DNA of 64,000 nucleotides. Source: an uncultured Collinsella sp. GTDB taxonomy: Bacteria > Actinomycetota > Coriobacteriia > Coriobacteriales > Coriobacteriaceae. Both the position numbers and the translations under genes were made by a program. Positions 45,216 through 53,940 of the stretch are shown piece by piece. The notes below the pieces were generated by a model. It had not been told where the DNA came from, searched no databases, and worked only from the letters and a program-made list of their open reading frames with translations. Each line of letters opens with the position of its first letter. The first letter of the stretch is position 1. The stretch lies in the NCBI GenBank assembly GCA_900755685.1, contig CAAEHI010000044.1:62001-126000 (forward strand), written 5' to 3'.

Positions 45216-46358
45216 TTAGGAACGCTGCTGCGGCTTCCAGGAACCCACATTGGCGTCGTACTGGTTCAGTGCGCTGTTGCCGCCCTGCGCGATGGGCGCC
45301 AGGATATCGCTTTGGTGGGAACTCATCGACTCACCATCGGGAATGGCCAGCGAGATGTCCCAGCTCTGACAGATCACGTCGACACGCTCGTACATCCACT
45401 CGGCAAGCTGCTTTAAGTGGGCGATGTCATCCGCATAGACCGTATCGTCCTGATACTTAAGGTTGTTAAGCTCATCTTGCGTCTTTTTAATTTGGTCCCG
45501 CAGGGCGTAGGCACTCTGCGACAGCTCCTGACGGGTGGACAGTGGCGTTCGAAGATAGCCATTGTTAAAAGAATCAATGACCTCGCCGATCTGGTCCTCG
45601 TCACCGTAGGACACGATGGTCTGATACAGACCGTCGAGCCTGGTATAGAGCTGATCATCGGTGAGCACGGTTTCTTCCTGGACCACCTCGGCAGAATCGT
45701 CCTGCTTGGTATCGTCCTCAGTCGCCTCGCCCTTTTGGCGCGTGGGGAAGGTCGTCTGCGCGGCCTGGCCAAACTGGTCATAGAAGCCAGGCATGACACC
45801 CATGGGATCGGCCGTCACGAACCAATACGCACCACCGCACACGACGGCAAGGACCGCGATGACGATGAGCGGCTTGGGGATATGACGCTTGTGCTTGTGA
45901 TAGGCGTCCTCGTCGGGATGCACCTTGCGCTTGGGTTTTTGAGCATCGTCATGCAGGGAAACGGGCGTGGGAATATCGACCTTGGGGATACCGAAATCCT
46001 TATCGAAAGCCGGCAGCACGCAGGTCTCATTGGGGTCGGCGGCGTCCGAAAGCACCGCAGCGGCAGAGGCTGGCGCATGCGGCACCTCGGTATCGATCTG
46101 CTCTTGCGTTAGGCGCGGAAAGCCCGCCGTGCGGCCCGCTGCCAGGTCGGATGCGGCCGCGTCCTCGGAGAGGATGCCCGGAGCGGGGCGTCCGCATTTG
46201 GGGCACGTACGATCATGCGGAGAAAGACGGGCACCGCAGCCCTCACAGAACACGAACTCGGTGTGCTCGGGACCATCGCCCGGACCCACATAGGCGTTGC
46301 AGTAGGGGCAGAACGAGGCGCCGTCCTCGATAGTCTTAAGGCAATGCGGGCAGATCAC
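45216..46358 (-). CDS. Zinc-ribbon membrane protein of unknown function
   Basis: Two zinc ribbons open the protein: Cys at about 3, 6, 17, 20 and again at about 38, 41, 52, 55. A linker of about 100 disordered-looking residues follows, then a basic stretch, one membrane helix (about 162-181) and an extracytoplasmic part of about 200 residues with predicted helices and acidic stretches. The topology mirrors the neighbouring TPR protein (cytoplasmic module, basic stop, one helix, outside domain). The chosen start is GTG at 46358, a few bases after GAGGA; in-frame TTG codons lie upstream without a site. It has 380 residues. Confidence 0.78.
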   Translation of the reverse strand: MICPHCLKTIEDGASFCPYCNAYVGPGDGPEHTEFVFCEGCGARLSPHDRTCPKCGRPAPGILSEDAAASDLAAGRTAGFPRLTQEQIDTEVPHAPASAAAVLSDAADPNETCVLPAFDKDFGIPKVDIPTPVSLHDDAQKPKRKVHPDEDAYHKHKRHIPKPLIVIAVLAVVCGGAYWFVTADPMGVMPGFYDQFGQAAQTTFPTRQKGEATEDDTKQDDSAEVVQEETVLTDDQLYTRLDGLYQTIVSYGDEDQIGEVIDSFNNGYLRTPLSTRQELSQSAYALRDQIKKTQDELNNLKYQDDTVYADDIAHLKQLAEWMYERVDVICQSWDISLAIPDGESMSSHQSDILAPIAQGGNSALNQYDANVGSWKPQQRS

Positions 46359-46403
46359 GGCATCCTCTTTTCGAAGCAATTCAAACAATCGAGGTTAGAG
46401 CAT

Positions 46404-46451
46404 AACATCGCCACGGCCCCACAGGAGCAAGGCACCAATTCAACATCGCCA
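46404..46451. repeat. 10-bp direct repeat before the zinc-ribbon gene
   Basis: AACATCGCCA occurs at 46404-46413 and 46442-46451 on the + strand, between the ATPase stop and the zinc-ribbon gene start. It may be a protein-binding site; nothing further is visible in this gap of about 100 bases. Confidence 0.35.
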
Positions 46452-46461
46452 GGGCGCGTAG

Positions 46462-49185
46462 TTACTTCTTCTTTTTGCTTGGCATCGAAACTTTGATGCC
46501 TTGGGCGGACTTCGTCACGCGGGAGCGCTTGGCTCCGGCACTCCTCTTTTTCTTGGGCTGGGCCTGGGCCACGCCCTCGAGCGCGCGGGCCTCGGCCTCG
46601 CGAACGGTGCGATCTTCGCGGCGCTGCGCCATGTCGGCGGCGAAGCGCTTGGCAAAACGCTCGGCCGTCGAACCCGTCGAGCTCACCTTGCCGCCACCGC
46701 GACCCAGGCGGACGCGCACACCGCGGCCAAAACCAGTTGCGGCATGACGACGACGCGGCTTGAGCGAATCCATCATCGTGGCAAGCTTAAAGAACACCGA
46801 GCAGGTAAAGACCACGATGACAGCCAAGATAACCATCTGGCCCATCGACAGGTTGGCAATAGACAGCAGCTCCGGGAATCCGATAACGCCCACCAAGATG
46901 CCGGCGACTACAAACACAAAGAGCACCACTCGTAAGGGTGTGAGCGGCTGCGAGATGCGCCAGATCAGACTGACGCTCGCCGCGCACGACGTAAGCAGGC
47001 ACATCGTAGACAGCGTGAGCTGGCTAAAGCCAAACACGCGCGCCACAAAGATATCGAGCGCCGCAGCCAAAATGACCGCAATCGACGCCGGCAGTGCACG
47101 CTTGAGTACGTTGGTCAAAAACGTACCCTTCACGCGAGCATTGTTGGGCTCAAAGCCCAACACAAAGCCCGGCGCGCCGATGCAGAAGAAGTTGATGAGC
47201 GTCATCTGGATGGGCTCGAAGGGGTACGGCGGCAGCGCGATGCACAGCGCCGCAAGGCCCATCGAGAACAGCGTCTTAGTCAGGAACAGCGAGGCCGAAC
47301 GCTGCAGGTTGTTGATGGAGCGACGGCCCTCGGCCACCACGGCGGGCATCGAGGCAAAGTCGTTGTCGACGAGCACGATCTCGGCCACGTTGCGCGCGGC
47401 ATCGGAGCCGGCCGCCATGGCGACGGAGCAGTCGGCCTCCTTGAGCGCCAGCACGTCGTTGACGCCGTCGCCCGTCATGGCCACGGTGTGCTCGCGGCGC
47501 TTGAGCGCCTGTACGAGCTCGCGCTTCTGCTGCGGGGTCACACGACCAAAGACATGGTAGCGGTCCACTGCGGCATCGAGCTTGGCAGGCGTATCGAGCG
47601 TCGTGGCGTCCACATAAGCGTCCGCCCCCGGCACGCCCACCACGCGCGCGATCGACGACACCGTACGCGGGTCGTCGCCACTGATCACGTTGAGGGTCAC
47701 ACCCTGCTCGTTAAAGTAGCCGATGGTCTCGGCCGCCGAGGTACGAATCTCGTCGCGGATGGTCACAAAGCCCACGGGCTCGGCCTCGCCCACCATATCG
47801 CCATCGGGTGTAAAGCCGTCCACGCGCGCCACCACGAGCACGCGGCAGGTATCGGCAAGCTCGGCGACACGGTTCTCGACCTGCGAAAACACACGCTCCG
47901 AAAGCACAAACTGCGCGGCGCCCATCACATAGGAGCCCTGCGCAAACGAAGCGCCACTCCATTTTTTAGACGACGAGAACGGAATGACCGACAGCGGCTC
48001 AGACACCTCGACCGGGCGATCGGCGTAATAGTTGAGCAGCGCCTGGCAGGTCTCGTTGGCATCGGCCGAAGTCGCACGTGCCACGTTAGCCAGCGCAAAA
48101 TCGAGCACTGTGGTATCGACGGGAACAGCCGCCTCGTCCGAGTCCACGCCAAAGCCAACACCCTCAACAGGCAGCGGGTAGGTGCCCTCGACCTCCATGC
48201 GGCCCGACGTGATGGTGCCCGTCTTGTCCAGGCACAGTACATCGACGCGAGCGAGCGTCTCGATGCAGTAGAGCTGCTGCGCCAGCACCTTGCGGCGGGC
48301 CAGGCGCACCGTGGCGATGGTGAGCACCGACGAGGTCAGCAGCACCAGGCCTTGCGGGATCATGCCCAGCAGGGCGCCCACCGTGGACAGCAGCGCCGAC
48401 GAAGGCACATGACCAGCCAACAGCTCGGAGAAGCACCACGAAAGCGCGCTATCGCCCGGGGTTCCCGCTGCATCCCACAGCTCGCTCACGCTCGAGGCAA
48501 ACAACGCCAAACCGAGCGGGATCATGATGATGCTCGCAAAGCGCACGATGGCGTTCAGCGCGTTCATGATCTCGGAATTGACCTTTTTGACGTACTTGGC
48601 CTCGTTATTAATTTTGACCACGTAGTTGTCGGCGCCGACATGGATCACGCGGGCGCGCAGCAGGCCCGAGTCGATAAAGCTGCCGCTCATGAGCTCGGAA
48701 CCGGGCTGCTTCTTAATAAGGTCGCTCTCGCCCGTCAGCAGGCTCTCGTTCACGAGCGCCTCGCCGGAAACCACCACGGCGTCAGCGGGAATCTGGTCGC
48801 CGCGCCCCAGGCGGATGATGTCGTCGAGCACGATCTGGTCCAAGTCGAGCTCCACCTCGGCACCGTCGCGCACCGCGATGGCCTTCTTAGAGGTCAGCAG
48901 CGTGAGCTTATCGACCATCTTCTTGGACCGCATGGACTGGATGACGCCAATAGCGGTATTGAGGAACACCACAAACAGGAACGTCAGGTTCTTAAACGAA
49001 CCGGTCAAAATGACCAGGAACGCCAAGATCACGTTGATCAAATTGAACAGCGTGCAGAGGTTCTCGATGATGAGCTCTTTGACCGACTTGGTCTTGAGCT
49101 CCATGTTGCGGTTGATCTTACCGGCGGCGATGCGCTCCTCGACCTCGGCGGTCGAGAGTCCGCGCTCGATATCCGTTGCTGCCAT
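46462..49185 (-). CDS. P-type cation-transporting ATPase (CtpE-like)
   Basis: Membrane cation pump. The actuator motif is LTGES (about 150-154), the membrane motif IPQGL (276-280) is followed by VLLTSSVLTIATVRLARRK, and the phosphorylated Asp is in DKTGTIT (about 320). TGDGVNDVLALKEAD marks the hinge. The IPxGL variant and overall pattern resemble CtpE (calcium uptake in mycobacteria) more than copper or zinc pumps, since no CPC or metal-binding N-terminal domain is present. Unusually, the C-terminus carries about 100 extra Arg/Lys-rich residues ending in a Lys run. The chosen ATG at 49185 is six bases after GGGA. It has 907 residues. Confidence 0.88.
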   Translation of the reverse strand: MAATDIERGLSTAEVEERIAAGKINRNMELKTKSVKELIIENLCTLFNLINVILAFLVILTGSFKNLTFLFVVFLNTAIGVIQSMRSKKMVDKLTLLTSKKAIAVRDGAEVELDLDQIVLDDIIRLGRGDQIPADAVVVSGEALVNESLLTGESDLIKKQPGSELMSGSFIDSGLLRARVIHVGADNYVVKINNEAKYVKKVNSEIMNALNAIVRFASIIMIPLGLALFASSVSELWDAAGTPGDSALSWCFSELLAGHVPSSALLSTVGALLGMIPQGLVLLTSSVLTIATVRLARRKVLAQQLYCIETLARVDVLCLDKTGTITSGRMEVEGTYPLPVEGVGFGVDSDEAAVPVDTTVLDFALANVARATSADANETCQALLNYYADRPVEVSEPLSVIPFSSSKKWSGASFAQGSYVMGAAQFVLSERVFSQVENRVAELADTCRVLVVARVDGFTPDGDMVGEAEPVGFVTIRDEIRTSAAETIGYFNEQGVTLNVISGDDPRTVSSIARVVGVPGADAYVDATTLDTPAKLDAAVDRYHVFGRVTPQQKRELVQALKRREHTVAMTGDGVNDVLALKEADCSVAMAAGSDAARNVAEIVLVDNDFASMPAVVAEGRRSINNLQRSASLFLTKTLFSMGLAALCIALPPYPFEPIQMTLINFFCIGAPGFVLGFEPNNARVKGTFLTNVLKRALPASIAVILAAALDIFVARVFGFSQLTLSTMCLLTSCAASVSLIWRISQPLTPLRVVLFVFVVAGILVGVIGFPELLSIANLSMGQMVILAVIVVFTCSVFFKLATMMDSLKPRRRHAATGFGRGVRVRLGRGGGKVSSTGSTAERFAKRFAADMAQRREDRTVREAEARALEGVAQAQPKKKRSAGAKRSRVTKSAQGIKVSMPSKKKK

Positions 49186-49213
49186 ACCACGTCCCATCAC
49201 GTCGCGTCGGTAT

Positions 49214-49250
49214 AAGAAAAACCGCCCGGACCATGCGAGGTTCGGACGGT
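49214..49250 (-). terminator. Terminator of tRNA-Arg(CCG)
   Basis: On the minus strand ACCGTCCGAACC pairs with GGTCCGGGCGGT (with wobble pairs), followed by TTTTTCTT. It separates the tRNA from the ATPase gene. Confidence 0.75.
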
Positions 49251-49261
49251 CTTACGTTCGA

Positions 49262-49338
49262 TGGTGCCCCATGTTGGATTCGAACCAACGGCCTTCTGCT
49301 CCGGAGGCAGACGCTCTAATCCCCTGAGCTAATAGGGC
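49262..49338 (-). tRNA. tRNA-Arg(CCG)
   Basis: A full cloverleaf is readable on the minus strand. The seven-pair acceptor is GCCCTAT/ATGGGGC, D arm AGCTCAG, anticodon loop CTCCGGA (anticodon CCG) between TCTGC and GCAGA, T loop GGTTCGAATCC, and an encoded 3' CCA. Length is 77 bases. Confidence 0.96.
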
Positions 49339-49349
49339 CAACGTTTGGC

Positions 49350-49379
49350 ATTATACCCAAGTGCACCACGGGCTATCAA
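49350..49379 (-). promoter_or_regulatory. Promoter of tRNA-Arg(CCG)
   Basis: Minus strand TTGATA (49374-49379), an 18-base spacer and a perfect TATAAT (49350-49355). The -10 ends about 11 bases before the mature 5' end. Confidence 0.8.
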
Positions 49380-49431
49380 AATAAAAGAAAAAGCTTTGCA
49401 ATTCCGAGGAAGACGCGGCGCAACGACCCAC

Positions 49432-49464
49432 TTTAGAAGGCAAAAGCGAGTCAGATAGTATAAA
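49432..49464 (+). promoter_or_regulatory. Promoter of the aromatic amino acid operon
   Basis: On the + strand TTTAGA (49432-49437) with TAGTAT (49456-49461) 18 bases on; the overlapping TATAAA (49459-49464) is an alternative -10. Either places the transcription start at about 49468-49471, at the start codon of the leader ORF. Confidence 0.5.
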
Positions 49465-49469
49465 CTCTC

Positions 49470-49532
49470 ATGCACCATATATACACGGCTCGCGATGCGG
49501 GCCGTTTTTGCAAAAGTTATCCATCGAGGTGA
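49470..49532 (+). CDS. Putative leader peptide of the aro operon
   Basis: ATG at 49470 opens 20 codons ending TGA at 49530-49532, eleven bases before aroF. It encodes His-His-Ile-Tyr near the start (Tyr UAC is codon 5, 49482-49484), then Phe at codon 13 and Tyr at codon 17. The predicted transcription start coincides with this ATG, so it would be translated as a leaderless mRNA. The intrinsic terminator at 49485-49509 lies inside it and begins right after the Tyr codon. Too short for statistical coding evidence; its meaning rests on this arrangement. Confidence 0.45.
   Translation: MHHIYTARDAGRFCKSYPSR
49485..49509 (+). terminator. Putative attenuator in the aroF leader
   Basis: ACGGCTCGC (49485-49493), loop GAT, GCGGGCCGT (49497-49505), then T's to 49509. 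This is a nine-pair stem with one G-U pair and a run of five T residues. No + strand gene ends within 20 kb upstream, so it cannot be a gene-end terminator. It lies between the predicted aro promoter and aroF. Confidence 0.65.
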
Positions 49533-49542
49533 GAGGCACACC

Positions 49543-50565
49543 ATGATTGCAATTTTAAAGCAGAGCGCCAGCGACGAGGCCGTCAGCCATATCGTCAGCT
49601 GGATTGAGAAAAAGGGTCTGAAGACCGATGTCTCGCGCGGCGAGAATGAGACGATCATCGGCCTGGTGGGCGATACGACCAAGATCGACCCGTTCCTGCT
49701 CGAGTCCATGGATGTCGTCGAGCGCGTGCAGCGCGTCTCCGAGCCGTTCAAGCGCGCCAACCGTAAATTCCACCCCGAGGACTCCGTCATCGACTGCGGC
49801 CACGGCGTCAAGATCGGCGGCGACCAGTTCCAGGTCATCGCCGGCCCGTGCTCCGTCGAGGGCGATAACCTCATCCGCATCGCCCGCCGCGTGAAGGCCG
49901 CCGGTGCCACGATGCTGCGCGGCGGTGCCTACAAGCCCCGCACCTCCCCCTACGCCTACCAGGGCATGGGCCCCGCCGGCCTCGACCTGCTGTGCGAGGC
50001 GTCCGCCGAGCTCGACATGCCGATCGTCACCGAAATCATGGACCCACGCGACGTGCAGGTCTTCCTGGACAAGAAGATTGACGTCATGCAGATCGGCGCC
50101 CGCAACGCCCAGAACTTCCCCCTGCTCAAAGAGGTCGGCAAGACCCAGACCCCGGTCCTGCTCAAGCGCGGTATGTCCGGCACGATCGACGAGCTGCTTA
50201 TGGCAGCCGAATACATCATGAGCGAGGGCAACGACAACGTCATCCTGTGCGAGCGCGGCATCCGCACCTTCGAGACCCGCACCCGCAATACCTTCGACCT
50301 CAACGCCGTGCCGGTGCTGCACCACCTGTCGCACCTGCCCGTCGTCGCCGACCCCAGCCACGCCACCGGCTACACCCGCTACGTTGAGCCCATGGCGCTC
50401 GCCGCGACCGCTTGCGGTGCCAACGGCCTGGAGATCGAGGTCCACGACGAGCCGAGCCGCGCCTGGTCCGACGGCGCCCAGGCCCTCACCCCCGATCAGT
50501 TCGATGACACCATGCGCCGCATCCGAGCCATCCGCGAGGTTGTCCGCCAAGAGACCATGGAGTAG
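49543..50565 (+). CDS. aroF: 3-deoxy-7-phosphoheptulonate (DAHP) synthase, type I-beta
   Basis: First step of the shikimate pathway: PEP plus erythrose 4-phosphate to DAHP. An N-terminal ferredoxin-like regulatory domain (about 1-70) precedes the KDSA-like barrel with VIAGPCSVEG, RGGAYKPRTSPYAYQG, QIGARNAQNFPLL and VVADPSHATG. This domain order belongs to the I-beta class, where the N-terminal domain gives feedback control by Tyr or Phe. The chosen ATG at 49543 has GAGAGGC five bases upstream. It has 340 residues and is the first structural gene of the operon. Confidence 0.96.
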   Translation: MIAILKQSASDEAVSHIVSWIEKKGLKTDVSRGENETIIGLVGDTTKIDPFLLESMDVVERVQRVSEPFKRANRKFHPEDSVIDCGHGVKIGGDQFQVIAGPCSVEGDNLIRIARRVKAAGATMLRGGAYKPRTSPYAYQGMGPAGLDLLCEASAELDMPIVTEIMDPRDVQVFLDKKIDVMQIGARNAQNFPLLKEVGKTQTPVLLKRGMSGTIDELLMAAEYIMSEGNDNVILCERGIRTFETRTRNTFDLNAVPVLHHLSHLPVVADPSHATGYTRYVEPMALAATACGANGLEIEVHDEPSRAWSDGAQALTPDQFDDTMRRIRAIREVVRQETME

Positions 50566-50568
50566 CCC

Positions 50569-51483
50569 ATGGGTACGGTGAGAAACGCGCGCGTTAACCA
50601 GGGCGGCCCCAAGTGCGCCGGCATCGTCGGCCTTGGCCTCATCGGCGGCAGCTTTGCCCGCGGCTATGCACAGGCGGGCGTCCGCGTGCTGGCCTGGGAC
50701 CCCGATGACGACGTCATGACGGCGGCCAGCATGGGCACCGTCGCCGGCGAGCTCAACGACGAGACGCTCGGCGAGTGCGACATCATCGTCCTGGCTTGCT
50801 ACCCCGAAGCCTGCATCGAGTGGCTCGAGTCGCATGCCCAGGCACTCGCCGACGCCACCGACACCGAGGCCATCATGGGCCCCGTGGTGATCGACACGGT
50901 GGGCGTCAAGGGCATCGTGTGCGAGCGCGCCTTTGAGCTTGCCCGCGAGAACGGCTTTTACTTTGTGGGCGCGCACCCCATGGCGGGCACCCAGTTCTCG
51001 GGCTACGCGCACTCCCGCGCCGACCTGTTCCAGGGCGCTCCCCTGGTGCTCGTTCCGCCCGCGGTAGACGATGCCCTTAAGCTCGAGCTCTTGGGCCAGG
51101 TGCGCGAGATGGTGCGCCCCTTGGGCTTTGGCAAGTTCAGCGTGACGAACGCCGCCGAGCACGACCGCGTCATCGCCTTCACGAGCCAGCTTGCGCACGT
51201 GGTGTCCAACGCCTACGTCAAAAGCCCCACTGCCCAGGTCCACCACGGCTTTTCGGCCGGTAGCTATCGCGATCTCACCCGCGTGGCGCACCTCAACCCG
51301 CAAATGTGGTCCGAGCTCATGATCGACGACGCCGACGCGCTTGCCTTCGAGATCGACCACCTGATCGAGTCGCTCGGCGCCTACAGCCGTGCGCTCAAGG
51401 ACCGCGACCAGCGCTATCTGGAGAATCTCCTTGCCGAGGGCGACCGCATCAAGCGCGCACTCGACGACGAGGCCTCCCACTAG
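50569..51483 (+). CDS. tyrA: Prephenate dehydrogenase
   Basis: Oxidatively decarboxylates prephenate to 4-hydroxyphenylpyruvate for tyrosine. The NAD fold has GIVGLGLIGGSFARGYA (about 18-34). The catalytic His is in GAHPMAGTQFSGY, and HDRVIAFTSQLAHVVSNAY follows. No ACT domain is present. It has 304 residues. It begins three bases after aroF with GGAG upstream in the aroF tail. Confidence 0.94.
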   Translation: MGTVRNARVNQGGPKCAGIVGLGLIGGSFARGYAQAGVRVLAWDPDDDVMTAASMGTVAGELNDETLGECDIIVLACYPEACIEWLESHAQALADATDTEAIMGPVVIDTVGVKGIVCERAFELARENGFYFVGAHPMAGTQFSGYAHSRADLFQGAPLVLVPPAVDDALKLELLGQVREMVRPLGFGKFSVTNAAEHDRVIAFTSQLAHVVSNAYVKSPTAQVHHGFSAGSYRDLTRVAHLNPQMWSELMIDDADALAFEIDHLIESLGAYSRALKDRDQRYLENLLAEGDRIKRALDDEASH

Positions 51484-51519
51484 ACCACCCATCACGCCAG
51501 GTCGAAAGGACCGAAGCTT

Positions 51520-52626
51520 ATGGCGATTACCATCGATATCGACACTGCACGCCCATACCAGGTGCATGTTGGCACGTTTTTGCTGGAGCAGGCGGGACCG
51601 CTCGTGCGCGCCACTGCCGGCGGCACCAAGGCCGTCATCGTGACGGACACCAACGTGGGCCCGCTCTACCAAATGCCTGTCAAACAGAGCCTGGAAGCGT
51701 CAGGCTACGAGGTAAGCATCTACACCTTCGAGGCCGGCGAGACCCATAAGCGCGCCGAGACCTATGTTGCCATTTTGGAGTTTGTGGCCGAGCACGAGCT
51801 TTCGCGCTCCGACGTGATCGTGGCACTCGGCGGCGGCGTCGTAGGCGACGTGGCGGGCTTTGTGGCCGCCACCTACATGCGCGGCTGCAAGTTTGTGCAG
51901 ATCCCCACGAGTCTGCTAGCCATGGTGGATTCGTCGGTGGGCGGCAAGACGGCCATCGACCTGGCTGCCGGCAAGAACTTGGCCGGCGCCTTTTGGCAGC
52001 CGAGCGTGGTTATCGCCGACGTGGGGTGCCTGGCCACCCTCACGCCCGAGCAGTTCGCCGACGGCTGCGGCGAGGTCGTCAAGCACGCCGTGATTGCCGA
52101 TCCGGAGCTTTTCGTCGAACTGGAGAAGACCCCGCTCACGCTGGAGCTGCTCAACCGCGATGTGGCCCGCGTAGCACTCATCATCGCCCGCAATATCGAC
52201 ATCAAGCGCGCCGTGGTCGTCGCCGACGAGCGCGAAACCAACCAGCGCAAGCTCCTCAACTTTGGACACAGCGCCGGACACGCCGTCGAGGCCTGCGAGC
52301 ACTTTGAGCTCGGACACGGCAACTGCGTGTCGATCGGCATGGGCATAATCACGCGCGCCGCGGCCCTGCACGGCGTCTGCGATGCCGCACTGCCCGGTCG
52401 TATTGAGGAGCTCTGCGCCCGCCATGGCCTCAAGACCCGCTGCGACCTCGATGTCGATGCCGTCTTTGCCGAGGCGCTCCACGACAAGAAGCGCGCGGGC
52501 GACACCATCGACCTGGTGATTCCGCACGGCATTGGCCGCTGCAGCATCGACCGCACGCCGCTTTCCACTTTCCACGAACTCATTGCCGAGGGCCTCGGCC
52601 AGAAGGGAGACGCATCCGCATGCTAG
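51520..52626 (+). CDS. aroB: 3-dehydroquinate synthase
   Basis: Cyclises DAHP to 3-dehydroquinate with NAD and a divalent metal. Visible: GGGVVGDVAGFVAATYMRG, QIPTSLLAMVDSSVGGKTAIDL, GEVVKHAVIADPELF and NFGHSAGHAVEA with the metal-binding His. It has 368 residues. The start is nine bases after AAAGGA. Its end overlaps aroA by seven bases. Confidence 0.97.
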   Translation: MAITIDIDTARPYQVHVGTFLLEQAGPLVRATAGGTKAVIVTDTNVGPLYQMPVKQSLEASGYEVSIYTFEAGETHKRAETYVAILEFVAEHELSRSDVIVALGGGVVGDVAGFVAATYMRGCKFVQIPTSLLAMVDSSVGGKTAIDLAAGKNLAGAFWQPSVVIADVGCLATLTPEQFADGCGEVVKHAVIADPELFVELEKTPLTLELLNRDVARVALIIARNIDIKRAVVVADERETNQRKLLNFGHSAGHAVEACEHFELGHGNCVSIGMGIITRAAALHGVCDAALPGRIEELCARHGLKTRCDLDVDAVFAEALHDKKRAGDTIDLVIPHGIGRCSIDRTPLSTFHELIAEGLGQKGDASAC

Positions 52627-53939
52627 CCCGCATCACCCCGTCCCCGCTCAAGGGCACCGTTCCCGCCATCGCGTCCAAGTCGATGGCGCACCGCCTGATC
52701 ATCTGCGCTGCGCTTGCCAACGGCGAGACACACGTCACCTGCAACACCACCTGCGCCGACATCGAGGCTACGGTGCGTTGCCTTACGGCCCTGGGCGCTC
52801 GCATCGAGACCGTCGAGGATGGCTTCCAGGTCCACCCCACCATGAAGAGTGTTGAGTTTGGCCTGCTCAAGGCCCTTGCCGGCGGCACGCTCGACTGCGG
52901 CGAAAGCGGCTCCACGCTCCGCTTTATGTTGCCCGTCGCCTGCGCGCTGGGCGCAGAAGCAACTTTTGTGGGTCAGGGACGCTTGGGCGCCCGCCCGCTC
53001 TCGCCGCTCTCGGACGAGATCATCGCCGCCGGCTGCGACCTACAGGGTTTGGGCGGTTTTCCGCTCAAGACGAGCGGACGCATGCGCCCGGGCACCTTTG
53101 TGCTGCCGGGCAACGTAAGCTCGCAGTACATCTCGGGCCTGCTGCTGGCAGCCCCGCTGCTGGCCCAGCCCTCCTGCGTACAGGTGACCGGCCTTATTGA
53201 GAGCCGCCCCTACATCAACCTGACGATCCAGGCCATGAAGGCCTTTGGCGTCGAGGTTAACGTCGAGCGTATTCCGGCCAAGGACGGCCAGCCCGAGGTC
53301 ACGAACTTCCGCGTGAGCAGCGGCTCGTACCGCACGCCCGGCAGCGTGGCCGTCGAGGGCGACTGGTCCAACGCCGCCTTTTGGCTGTGCGCCGGCGCCA
53401 TCGGCACCGACCCCATCACCGTCGAGGGCGTGTCGCTGAGCTCCGCACAGGGCGACCGCAACGTGCTTGCCGCGCTTTCGCGCTTTGGTGCCCGCATCGT
53501 GCGCTCCACCAACGCCGCCACCGTGCAGTCCGACAAGCTCGCCGGCTTCGAGATGAGCGCCCACGACATTCCCGACCTGGTGCCCGTCATCTCTGCCGTG
53601 GCCTCGCTGGCGCAGGGACGCACGTTCATCCGCGACTGCGCCCGTCTGCGTATCAAGGAATCCGACCGCCTGGTCACCACCACCCGCGAGCTCACCGAGC
53701 TGGGCGCGCAGGTGCGTATTGCCGGCGACGACCTCATCATCAAGGGCGTCGATGCCTTCACCGGCGGTGAGGTCGATTCGCACAACGACCACCGCATCGC
53801 CATGATGGCCGCCATCGCCGCGAGCCGCGCCACCGGCGAGGTCGTGATCCACGGCGCCGAGGCCGTCAACAAGTCCTATCCCGATTTCTTCGACCACTAC
53901 CGCCTGCTGGGCGGCAAAGTCACACTCGAGGAGGAATAG
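52620..53939 (+). CDS. aroA: EPSP synthase (3-phosphoshikimate 1-carboxyvinyltransferase)
   Basis: Adds enolpyruvate to shikimate 3-phosphate. KSMAHRLIICAALANG holds the substrate Lys and Arg, CGESGSTLRFMLPVACALG the PEP loop, SQYISGLLLAAPLL follows, and RIKESDRL and DSHNDHRIAMM mark the C-terminal domain. It has 439 residues. In the PEP loop, Gly is retained where class I enzymes bind inhibitor-mimicking substrate, but class assignment was not attempted. It is coupled to aroB by overlap. Confidence 0.97.
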   Translation: MLARITPSPLKGTVPAIASKSMAHRLIICAALANGETHVTCNTTCADIEATVRCLTALGARIETVEDGFQVHPTMKSVEFGLLKALAGGTLDCGESGSTLRFMLPVACALGAEATFVGQGRLGARPLSPLSDEIIAAGCDLQGLGGFPLKTSGRMRPGTFVLPGNVSSQYISGLLLAAPLLAQPSCVQVTGLIESRPYINLTIQAMKAFGVEVNVERIPAKDGQPEVTNFRVSSGSYRTPGSVAVEGDWSNAAFWLCAGAIGTDPITVEGVSLSSAQGDRNVLAALSRFGARIVRSTNAATVQSDKLAGFEMSAHDIPDLVPVISAVASLAQGRTFIRDCARLRIKESDRLVTTTRELTELGAQVRIAGDDLIIKGVDAFTGGEVDSHNDHRIAMMAAIAASRATGEVVIHGAEAVNKSYPDFFDHYRLLGGKVTLEEE

Positions 53940-53940
53940 C

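Noticed and set aside
49555..51672. A 705-codon minus-strand open frame
   Set aside because: Antisense to aroF, tyrA and aroB, with repetitive Val/Gly/His translation and no family features.
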